Assembly: GCA_963662175.1 (NCBI GenBank)
Contig: OY759215.1
Span: 56,685,213-56,749,212, forward strand
Source of the DNA: Aradus depressus
Taxonomy: Eukaryota > Arthropoda > Insecta > Hemiptera > Aradidae
DNA: 64,000 nt
Direction: 5' to 3'
How positions within the stretch are numbered: the first letter of the stretch is position 1; each line of letters opens with the position of its first letter. Position numbers and translations under genes: made by a program. Under the pieces are notes generated by a model. It was not told the DNA's origin, ran no database searches, and saw only the letters and a list, made by a program, of their open reading frames with translations. Positions 54,562 to 64,000 of the stretch are shown in pieces.

Positions 54562-56442
54562 TCTATATTAATAAAGCTGAAACGGGGTTTGTTTGTTTGT
54601 TTGTTTGTATGTATGTTTGTTCCAGCATCACGCCCAAACGGCTGGACGGATTTTTATGAAACTTCCCATGTAGCATTCTTTTGAGCCCGATTGAATAATT
54701 GGCTATGTGGCGTCCCAAAGTTTTGAACGGGAGGGGGGGTTGTGGGGGGACCTAAGTATAAATATAGAGCTAACTCTTTAACTAATGGGCGAATCGTCAT
54801 GAAATTTCACATGTAGTCTTTTTAAAAGCCAAACAGGAAAAAAAGGTGTGTGGCGTCCCAAAGTTTTGAACGGGAGGGGGGGTTGTGGCGGGGCCTAAGT
54901 ATAAATACAGAGCTAACTCATTAACTAATGGGCGAATCGTCATGCAATTTCACGTAGTATTTTTAAAAGCCAAATAGGAAAAAAAGGTGTGTGGCGTCCC
55001 AAAGTTTTGAACGGGAGGGGGGGTAGTGGGGGGGCCTAAGTATAAATATAGAGCTAACTCATTAACTAATGGGCGAATCGTCATGAAATTTCACATGGAG
55101 TATTCCTGAAGGCCAAATAGAAAAATAAGGTGTGTGGCGTTCCAAAGTTTTGATCGGGAAGGAGGGTTGTGGGGGGGGCTAAATATACATATAGAGTTAG
55201 CTCATTAACGGTTGGTCGTATTGTCACGAAATTTCACAAGGAGTATTCCTGAAGGCCAAATAGAAAAATAAGGTGTGTGGCGTTCCAAAGTTTTGATCGG
55301 GAGGGGGGGTTGTAAGGGGGCCTACGTATATAAATAGTGCTAACTCATTAACTAATGGTCGAATTGTCATGAAATTTCACATGTAGTATTCCTAAAGGTC
55401 AAATAGAAATATTAGGTGTGTGACGGCCCAAAATTTTGAACAGGAAGGTGGGTTGGGGGGGGGGCTAAATATACATATAGAGTTAGCTCATTAACGGTTG
55501 GTCGTATTGTCACGAAATTTCGCATATATTATTCCTGAAGGGCAAATAGAAAAATAAGGAGTGTGGCGTCCCGAAGTTTTGAACGGGTGGCGGGGTTGAG
55601 GGGGGGGGGGACTAAGTATAAATATAGAGCTACCTCATTAACGGTTGATCGGATTGTCATGAATTTCACATGTAGTAGTAGTAACTATGTATTCGCTGTG
55701 GGGTTCACTGCTGCAAGACATTTACTAGCTGTGATGTCCAGCGTTCCTAATATCGTACTAGCTGTGGGGTCCGCTGTTGCAAGGTACTTACTAGCTGTGG
55801 GGTCCGTTGTTGCAAGGCATTTACTAGCTGTAGTGCCCAGCGTTCCTAACTATGTACCAGCTGTGAAGTTCGCTGTTGCAAAGCACTTACTAACTGTAAT
55901 GCCCAGCGTATTTAACTACATACTAGCTGTGGGGTCCGCTGTTGCAAGGCACTTAATAGCTGTGATGCCCAGCGTTCCTAACTTCGTACTAGCTGTGGGG
56001 TCCGCTGTTGCGAGGCACATACTAGCTGTGGTGACCAGCGTTCCTAACTACGTACTAGCTGTTGGGTCCGCCGTCGCAAGGCACATACTAGCTATGATGC
56101 CCAGCATTCCCAACTACGTACTAGCTGTGGTGCTCAGCTTTGCAAGCCACATACTAGCTGTGGTCACAAACGTTCTTAAGTACGCACTGACTAGGACGTC
56201 CAGCGATGCTAACTATTCACTAGGTGTGGCTTCCGCCGTTGAAAGGCGCATACTAGCTGTGGTGCCCAGGGGTCCTAAAAACTTACTAGCGTTACAACAG
56301 CTGAAGGACTATAAGCCTTATTCCGTATGAATAATTGAAAATTATAACATCATGAATGTACTGTCGAGGAACTGAATAGCGTTATAGAAGATATTGGGAG
56401 AAAAATCAAAGTTCCCCGGGCAACGCCGGGTATAACTGCTAT
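54562..56442 (+). mobile_element. Non-autonomous Helitron H1
   Basis: The 5' end is TCTATATTAATAAAGCTG followed by (GTTT)n. The 3' end has the hairpin CCCGG-GCAACG-CCGGG (56415-56430), ten bases before CTAT, a variant of the Helitron CTRR end. No terminal inverted repeat or target duplication, as expected. The interior is a 141-143 bp tandem array (about 54711-55670) and then a 66-bp minisatellite (55680-56300). No Rep/helicase. Confidence 0.85.
55680..56300 (+). repeat. 66-bp minisatellite made of two related 33-bp halves (H1)
   Basis: Halves begin TACTAGCTGTGGGGTCCGC and TACTAGCTGTGATGCCCAGC. Because 33 and 66 are multiples of three, one frame stays open for 255 codons and repeats AVGSAVARHLLAV-like peptides. 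The same minisatellite fills 59665-60920 and 61910-62815. No sign of a real gene. Confidence 0.9.
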
Positions 56443-58215
56443 AGATTTAATATTTGTTAAAACTGATAGAGAACGACCGGATTATCTGAATCCTACACAA
56501 AAATCAAAATAAAAATGTTTTTCAAAAAATTTGCGCTATTTAACGGTTTATAGGCTCAATAATTGTTAAAACTGATACGAGAGATTCAGATTTATCCGGA
56601 AGTCCCATCCGAAGGACGACGTGCTCAAGGCTATTTTCAACCTAAGTGATATTTCACCTACCCAGGTTTATTTACATAACATACGTCTCATTATCGAGTA
56701 CCTCACATTCGAAAAAGCCCTGGATCATCGCTTAAAGTCCCATCCGAAGGACGACGTGCTCAAAGTGTTTTTTAACTTCCCGATTGAAACATCTGACCTA
56801 AGTGCCTCAACTAGATTTGTAAGTGGCGATCCTGAGCTCGGTAGACTCCATTCTTGAAATTTCTCGCTTTTTAACGGTTTATAGATTAAATATTTGTTAA
56901 AACTGATAGAGAACGACCGGATTATCTGAATCCTACACAAAAATCAAAATAAAAATGTTTTTCAAAAAATTTGCGCTATTTAACGGTTTATAGGCTTAAT
57001 AATTGTTAAAACTGATACTACAGATTCAGATTTATCCGGAAAGTCCCATCCGAAGGACGACGTGCTCAAGGCTTTCAACCTAAGTAGAAATTGACCTACC
57101 CAGGTTTATTTACATAACATACGTCTCATTATCGAGTACCTCACATTCGAAAAAGCCCTGGATCATTGCTTAATGTCCCATCCGAAGGACGACGTGCTCA
57201 AAGTTATTTTTAGCTTCCCGATTAAAACATCTTACCTAAGTGCCTCAACTAGATTTCTAAGTGGCGATCCTGAGCTCGGTAGACTCCATTCTTGAAATTT
57301 CTCGCTTTTTAACGGTTTATAGATTTAATATTTGTTAAAACTGATAGAGAACGACCGGATTATCTGAATCCTACACAAAAATCAAAATAAAAATGTTTTT
57401 CAAAAAATTCACGCTATTTAACGGTTTATAGGCTTAATAATTGTTAAAACTGATACGGCAGAATCAGATATGTCCGAAAAGTCCCATCCGACGGACGACG
57501 TGCTCAAGGCTATTTTCAACCTAAGTGAAATTTCACCTAACCAGGTTTATTTACATAACATACGTCTCATTATCGAGTACCTCACATTCGAAAAAGCCCT
57601 GGATCATCGCTTAAAGTCCCATCCGAAGGACGACGTGCTCAAAGTGTTTTTTAACTTCCCGATTGAAACATCTGACCTAAGTGCCTCAGCTAGATTTCTA
57701 AGTGGCGATCCTGAGCTCGGTAGACTCCATTCTTCAAATTTCTCGCTTTTTAACGGTTTATAGATTAAATATTTGTTAAAACTGATAGAGAACGACCGGA
57801 TTATCTGAACCCCACACAAAAATCAAAATGAAAACGTTTTTCAAAAAATTCGCGCTATTTAACGGTTTATAGGCTTAATAATTGTTAAAACTGATACTAC
57901 AGATTCAGATATATCCGGAATGTCCCATCCGAAGGACGACGTGCTCAAGGCTTTCAACCTAAGTGGAAATTGACCTACCCAGGTTTATTTACATAACATA
58001 CGTCTCATTATCGAGTACCTCACATTCGAAAAAGCCCTGGATCATCGCTTAATGTCCCATCCGAAGGACGAAGTGCTCAAAGTTATTTTTAACTTCCCGA
58101 TTAAAACATCTGACCTAAGTGCCTCAGCTAGATTTCTAAGTGGCGATCCTGAGCTCGGTAGACTCCATTCTTCAAATTTCTTGCTTTTTAACGGTTTATA
58201 GATTTAATATTTGTT
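56443..58215 (+). repeat. 440-bp tandem array, four copies, containing SINE sequence
   Basis: The word AACTGATAGA recurs at 56461, 56901, 57339 and 57780, so periods are 440, 438 and 441. Each monomer includes reversed family A SINE pieces (CGAGTACCT, ATCATCGCTTAA, TCCCATCCGAAGGACG, CCCAGGTTTATTTACATA). Copies 1 and 3 share GCTATTTTCAACC; copies 2 and 4 share GCTTTCAACC and GATTAAAAC, an ABAB order. The 71-97 codon frames in it are by-products. Confidence 0.92.
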
Positions 58216-58385
58216 AACTGACAGAGCCATAGAGTGTGCTGGTTTCGGATTATGCCAACGTCAGCACAACGTTCAGACTGACTTTAAATATGGTGACACC
58301 GATCCACTATGGAAGAAAAATTCCAAAAAAAAAAAGATGTATGTATAGATATGAACACAAATTAAAACTTGTGTACATTGTGATA

Positions 58386-61050
58386 TCTATATTAATAAAG
58401 CTGAAACGGGGTTTGTTTGTTTGTTTGTATGTTTGTTCCAGCATCACGCCCAAACGGCTGGACGGATTTTTATGAAACTTCCCATATAGCATCCTTTTGA
58501 GCCCGATTGAATAATAGGCTATGTGGCGTCTCAAAATTTTGAACGGGAGGGGGGGTTGTAAGAGGGGCCTAAGTATATAAATAGTGCTAACACATTAACT
58601 AATGGTCAAATTGTCATGAAATTTCACACGTAGTCTTTTTAAAAGACAAATAGAAATATTAGGTGTGTGGCGTCCCAAAGTTTTGATCGGGAGGGGGGGT
58701 TGTAAGGGGGGCCTAAGTATATAAATAGTGCTAACACATTAACTAATGGTCGAATTGTCATGAAATTTCACACGTAGTCTTTTTAAAAGCCAACAGGAAA
58801 AAAAGGTGTGTGGCGTCCCAAAGTTTTGAACAGGAGGGGGGGTTGTGGGGGGGCCTAAGTATAAATATAGAGCTAGCTCATTAACGGTTGGTCGCATTGT
58901 CACGAAGTTTCACATGTAGTATTCCTGAAGACCAAATAAAAAAAAAAGGTGTGTGGCGACCCAAAGTTTTGAACGGGTGGGAGGGTTGAGGGGGGGGGGG
59001 CTAAGTATAAATATAGAGCTGGCTCATTAACGGTTGGTCAGATTGTCACAAAATTTCACATGTAGTATTTTTAAAATCCAAATAGAAATATAAGATGTGT
59101 GGCGACCCAAAGTTTTGAACGGGAGGGGAGGTAGTGGGGATAGGCCTAAGTATAAATATAGTGCTGGCTCATTAACGGTTGGTCAGATTGTCACGAAATT
59201 TCACATGTAGTATTTCTGAAAGTCAAATAGAAAAATAGGCGGTGTGACGGCTCAAAATTTTGTACGGGAGGGGGGGTAGTGGGGGGGGGGCCTAAGTATA
59301 AATATAGTGCTAGCTCAATAACGGTTGGTCGTATTGTCATGGAATTTCACATGTAGTATTCTTAAAAGCCAAATAGAAATATAGGGTGTATATGTCACAA
59401 AATTTTGAACGGGAGGGTGGGTTGATGGGGGCCTAAGTATAAGTATAGTGATGTCATTAACGGATGATCGGATTGTCACGAAATTTCACATGTAGTATTC
59501 ATAAAGGCCAAATAGAAAAATAGGGTGTGACGTCAAAAAATTGTGAACGGGAGGGAAGGGTATGGGGGTAGGCCTAAATTTGAAGATAGTGATAGGTCAT
59601 TAACGGATGATCGGATTGTCATGGAATTTCACATGTACTATTATTGATGGCCAAATAGAAAAATACACTAGCTGTGATGCCCAGTGGTTCTAACTAGGTA
59701 CTAGTGGTGGGGTCCGACGTTGCAGAACACATACTAGCTGTGATGCTGAGCGTTTCTAACTACGTACTAGCTGTGGGGTCCGCCGTTGCAAACACATACT
59801 AGCTGTGATGCCCAGTGGTTCTAACTACATACTAACTGTGGGGTCCGCTGTTGCAAAGCACTTAATAGCTGTAGGGCCCAGCGTTCCTAAAAACGTACTA
59901 TCTGTGGGGTCCGCTGTTGCAAGGCACTTACTAGCTGTGATGCCCAGCGTTCCTAATTACGTACTAGCTGTGGGGTCCGCTGTTGCGAGGCACATACTAG
60001 CTGTGATGCCCTGTGGTTCTAACTACATACTATCTGTGGGCTCCGCAGTTGCAAGGCACCTACTAGCTGTAGGGCCCAGCGTTCCTAAAAACGTACTAGC
60101 TGTGGGGTCCGCCGTTGCAAAAACATACTAGCGGTGATGCCCAGCGTTTCTAATTAGGTACTAGCGGTGGGGTCCGCCATTGCAGAACACATACTAGCTG
60201 TGATGCTGAGCGTTTCTAACTACGTACTAGCTGTGGGGTCCGCCGTTGCAAAAACATACTAGCGGTGATGCCCAGCGTTTCTAATTAGGTACTAGCGGTG
60301 GGGTCCGCCGTTGCAGAACACATACTAGCTGTGATGCTGAGCGTTTCTAACTACGTACTAGCTGTGGGGTCCGCCGTTGCAAAAACATACTAGCTGTGAT
60401 GCCCAGCGTTTCTAATTAGGTACTAGCGGTGGGGTCCGCCGTTGCAGAACACATACTAGCTGTGATGCTGAGCGTTTCTAACTACGTACTAGCTGTGGGG
60501 TCCGCTGTTGCAAGGCACTTACTAGCTGTGATGCCCAGCGTTCCTAATTTCGTACTAGATGTGGGGTCCGCTGTTGCGAGGCTCATACTAGCTGTGGTGA
60601 CCAGCGTTCCTAACTACGTGCCTGCTGTGGGGTCCGCCGTCGCAAGGCACATACTAGCTGTGATGCCCAGCGTTTCTAACTAGGTACTAGCGGTGGGGTC
60701 CGCCGTTGCAAGGCATATACTACCTGTGGTGCCCAGCGTTCCTAACTACGTACTAGCTGTGGTGCCCAGCGTTGCAAGGCACATACTAGCTGTGGTCAAA
60801 ACGTTCTTATGTACGCACTGGCTAGGACGTCCAGCGATGCTAAGTATTCACTAGCTGTCGTTTCCGCAGTTGAAAGGCGCATACTAGCTGTGGTGCCCAG
60901 GGATCCTAAAAAATTACTAGCGTTACTACAGTTGAATTCCGTATGAATAATTAAAAATTATAACATCACTGTCGAGGAACTGAATAGCCTTATAGGAGAT
61001 ATTGGGAGAAAAGTCAAAGTTCCCCAGGCAACGCCGGGTATTACTGCTAG
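58386..61050 (+). mobile_element. Non-autonomous Helitron H2
   Basis: Starts TCTATATTAATAAAGCTG and ends GCAACGCCGGGTATTACTG then CTAG, the canonical Helitron end. The terminal hairpin has one mismatch (CCAGG/CCGGG). The interior holds the same 142-bp array (about 58520-59660) and 66-bp minisatellite (59665-60920) as H1. Confidence 0.88.
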
Positions 61051-62820
61051 TCTATATTAATAAAGCTGAAACGGGGTTTGTTTGTTTGTTTGTTTGTTTG
61101 TTTGTTTGTTTGTATGTATGTATGTTTGTTCCAGCATCACGCCCAAACGGCTGGACGGATTTTTATGAAACTTCCCATGTAGCATCCCTATGAGCCCGAT
61201 TGAATAATAGGCTGTGTGGCGTCCCAAAATTTTGATCGGGAGGGGGGGTTGTAAGGGGGGCCTAAGTATATAAATAGTGCTAACTCATTACCTAATGGTC
61301 GAATTGTCATGAAATTTCACATGTAGTATTTTTAAAAGCCAAATAGAAATATTAGGTGTGTGGCGTCCCAAGGTTTTGAACGGGAGGGGGGTTGTGGGGG
61401 GGCCTAAGTATAAATATAGAGCTAACTCATTAACTAATGGGCGAATCGTCATGAAATTTCACATGTAGTATTTTTAAAAGCCAAATAGGAAACAAAGGTG
61501 TGTGGCGTCCCAAAGTTTTGAACGGGAGGGGGGGTTGTGGGGGGGCCTAAGTAGAAATATAGAGCTAGCTCATTAACGGTTGGTCGTATTGTCACGAAAT
61601 TTCACATGAAGTATTCCTGAAGGCCAAGTAGAAAAATAAGGTGTGTGGCGTCCCAAAAATTTTAACGGGGAGGGGGGGGGATAGGCCTAAATATAAAGAT
61701 ACCGGTAGCTCATTAACTAATGGTCGTTTTGTCACGCAATTTCACATGTAGTATTTTTAAAAGCCCAATAGGAAAAAAAGGTGTGTGGCGTCCCAACCTT
61801 TTTTAACGGGAGGGGGGGTTGTGGGGGGGCCTAAGTATAAATATAGAGCTAACTCATTAACTGTTGATCGTATTGTCATGAATCGGATTGTCATGAATTT
61901 AACATGTAGTAGTAGTAACTATGTATTCGCTGTGGGGTTCACTGCTGCAAGACATTTACTAGCTGTGATGTCCAGCGTTCCTAATATCGTACTAGCTGTG
62001 GGGTCCGCTGTTGCAAGGCACTTACTAGCTGTAGTGCTCAGCCCCAGCGTTCCTAACTATGTACTGGCTGTGGGGTTCGCTTTTGCAAGGCACCTACAAG
62101 ACATTTACTAGCTGTGATGCCCAGCGTTCCTAATTACGTACTAGCTGTGGGGTCTGCTGTTGCAAGGCGCTAGCAGTGTGGCCCAGCGTATTTAACTACG
62201 TAGGTACTAGCTGTGGGGTCCGCCGTTGCAAGGCACCTACTAACTGTAGGGCCCAGCGTATTTAACTACGTACTAGCTGTGGGGTCCGTCGTTGCAAAAG
62301 CATACTAGCTGTGATGCCCAGGGTTCCTAATATCGTACTAGCTGTGGGGTCCGTTGTTGCAAGGCATTTACTAGCTGTAGTGCCCAGCGTATTTAACTAC
62401 GTACTAGCTGTGGGGTCCGCTGTTGCGAGGCACATACTAGCTGTGGTGACCAGCGTTCCTAACTACGTACTAGCTGTGAAGTTCGCTGTTGCAAAGCACT
62501 TACTAACTGTAATGCTCAGCGTATTTAACTACGTACTAGCTGTGGGGTCCGCTGTTGCAAGGCACTTAATAGCTGTGATGCCCAGCGTTCCTAACTTCGT
62601 ACTAACTGTGGGGTCCGCTGTTGCGAGGCACACACTAGCTTTGGTGACCAGCGTTCCTAACTACGTACTAGCTGTGAAGTTCGCTGTTGCAAAGCACTTA
62701 CTAGCTGTGATGCCCAGCGTATTTAACTTCATACTAGCTGTGGGGTCCGCTGTTGCAAGGCACTTAATAGCTCTGATGCCCAGCGTTCCTAACTTCGTAC
62801 TAGCGAACTTATCTCATTAA
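61051..62820 (+). mobile_element. Non-autonomous Helitron H3, 3'-truncated, directly abutting H2
   Basis: TCTATATTAATAAAGCTG begins at the base after the CTAG of H2. It is followed by a long GTTT run, the 142-bp array (about 61210-61910) and the 66-bp minisatellite (61910-62815). No terminal hairpin or CTRR was found; it fades into unrelated sequence at about 62820. Confidence 0.85.
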
Positions 62821-63064
62821 CCTATTTTCTTTTTTAAATGTGAAGTATGGAGTAGTAGAACGGTGAGATGGGGTGGGCAGATGGGTATTTAACCACTACA
62901 CCACAAACGGAACCGTTTATTTAGTTAGGTCAACAAGGATCACTCTGCAAATTTAGTTGTTATATGGTTTCAATCAGTGCAACCACTCATACTAGGCACA
63001 CTAATATGCAATTTTAATTGCAACTATTGAGATGACTACATCTATTTGTGACTAGCTGTGTTAC

Positions 63065-63645
63065 CAGGGGCTTAGCTAGTATTTTGAGCAGGGGGGGGGG
63101 GGGGGGCAAAGTTAAGCTACGAGGGTGGGGTGAGACTCCCCACAGCCCGCAGTTTCCGTGGTTAGCGTTGCATATTTTTTGTTATTAATTTGGGAGACTC
63201 GGACCTCTAGAAGCTCCCCCTGAGGTAACCACTGAGTGTAATGCTTAAGTTGACCTTACATGAGCAGCAAAAATGCAAAGCGCAGCAGCAGCAAATGCAC
63301 GCTGTGGTTTCTGTGCTTTTAGAATTAAATTACTCACATCCAATAGCGTGCATTTGCTGCTGCTGCGCTTTGCATTTTTACTGCGCATGTAAAATGAGCT
63401 TTAAGAGTATAAAGTATAACATAAATGACGATTTTGAGCGAGGAAATGAAATGATCGAATTCATATATATTTAAATAAATGTAACATGACTTGTTTTGTA
63501 CATGTACATTTATGTAACAGCTGATTGCTGATTTAGGAATCAGACGCACTGGAAATTTGAAGATCCTATTGGTAACTTGCAAGCAATCCATTTTTAATAA
63601 AAACTATTTTTTTTATTTATTTAATTTTTGTCTTGTTTTTTGCGC

Positions 63646-63681
<36 letters not shown>

Positions 63682-63705
63682 TGCCCTCCCTTGGCTACGC
63701 CCCTG
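63065..63705. mobile_element. hAT-type MITE (641 bp) with perfect 8-bp target duplication
   Basis: The left end is CAGGGGCTTAGCTAG; the right end reversed is CAGGGGCGTAGCCAAGGG. The flanks are TGTGTTAC at 63057-63064 and 63706-63713. Long G (63093-63108) and C (63650-63681) runs mirror each other. A central hairpin lies at 63258-63390. No transposase frame. Confidence 0.93.
63258..63390. repeat. 46-bp inverted repeat inside the hAT MITE
   Basis: 63258-63303 and 63345-63390 are reverse complements at 44 of 46 positions, separated by 41 bases. Arms include GCAGCAGCAGCAAATGCACG. The RNA would form a long stem-loop. Confidence 0.9.
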
Positions 63706-63713
63706 TGTGTTAC

Positions 63714-64000
63714 CCATCCTTGTCGAGAAGATACCAATTGTGAGAAAGCAGGTCATTGCCCGGGAGTCACTTTGCGTTATATCAGTTTACCTGAAGCTGA
63801 CTACGCATATTGTTTATAAATAATAAAAAGCTTTTCTCTTCCCCGTACCCTTGCCTCCTTTCATCAAACTCTTCTTGTCGAACCCTTTACTACGATATAA
63901 AAACTAGAAGCGCCTTTTCTCATATCAGCGCCCCGCCCTCCATTTAAATTTTGATCGCTCTCTACCTTTAAAGCTTTTAGACGTCACATGTTGTCGCTGT
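63714..64000. other. Right edge of the window
   Basis: No gene or repeat was recognised with confidence in the last 290 bases. Confidence 0.5.

Noticed and set aside
55563..56330. 255-codon open frame (and similar frames at 59805-60131, 60429-60683, 62311-62820)
   Set aside because: The frame stays open only because the Helitron minisatellite unit (33/66 bp) is a multiple of three. No ATG context, domain or gene-like codon pattern.
56621..57763. Repeated 71-97 codon frames on both strands
   Set aside because: They recur once per monomer of the 440-bp SINE-derived array and have no similarity to a protein family.

Overview
The window is nuclear DNA of an animal, most likely an insect. It is AT-rich, has long GT-AG introns, and is crowded with eukaryotic mobile elements: a Penelope-like element, Helitrons, tRNA-derived SINEs, hAT and pogo-like MITEs, LINE fragments and satellites. 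No bacterial, viral or organellar gene was seen. The insect order cannot be fixed from the sequence alone. The single-copy genes were identified by comparing conceptual translations with remembered vertebrate and Drosophila families. No database search was run.

Four protein-coding genes were resolved exon by exon. (1) 994-2953 (+): the last three exons of a kelch/KLHL2-KLHL3 type substrate adaptor, with its 5' part outside the window. (2) 9254-6229 (-): a complete NME6-type nucleoside diphosphate kinase, four exons, 190 aa. (3) 9956-29987 (+): a complete gamma-tubulin complex component 5 (TUBGCP5/Grip128) gene, 17 coding exons, about 925 aa, plus one doubtful extra exon. (4) 31003-50623 (+): a complete CCDC13-type coiled-coil gene, 12 coding exons, about 598 aa. 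Reading phase is kept across every proposed junction of the three complete genes. kelch and NME6 are tail-to-tail. NME6 and TUBGCP5 are head-to-head across about 700 bp, probably a shared bidirectional promoter region. TUBGCP5 and CCDC13 are head-to-tail about 1 kb apart; both belong to microtubule/centrosome biology.

Introns and gaps hold most of the mobile DNA. A Penelope-like element with a perfect 81-bp inverted terminal repeat, a 12-bp target duplication and a hammerhead-ribozyme module sits in a TUBGCP5 intron (18932-20889). Related hammerhead-bearing ends are scattered across the whole window. A DNA transposon with terminal inverted repeats forms half of a possible TUBGCP5 cassette exon (26511-26696). 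Two hAT-type MITEs carry perfect 8-bp duplications (24590-25206, 63065-63705). The large CCDC13 intron (42250-49592) holds a 13-copy, 103-bp satellite.

From about 54.5 to 62.8 kb there is no gene. This stretch is three non-autonomous Helitrons, the last two joined head-to-tail, built from 142-bp and 66-bp tandem repeats. Between the first and second lies a 440-bp array that contains amplified SINE sequence and has an ABAB higher-order structure.
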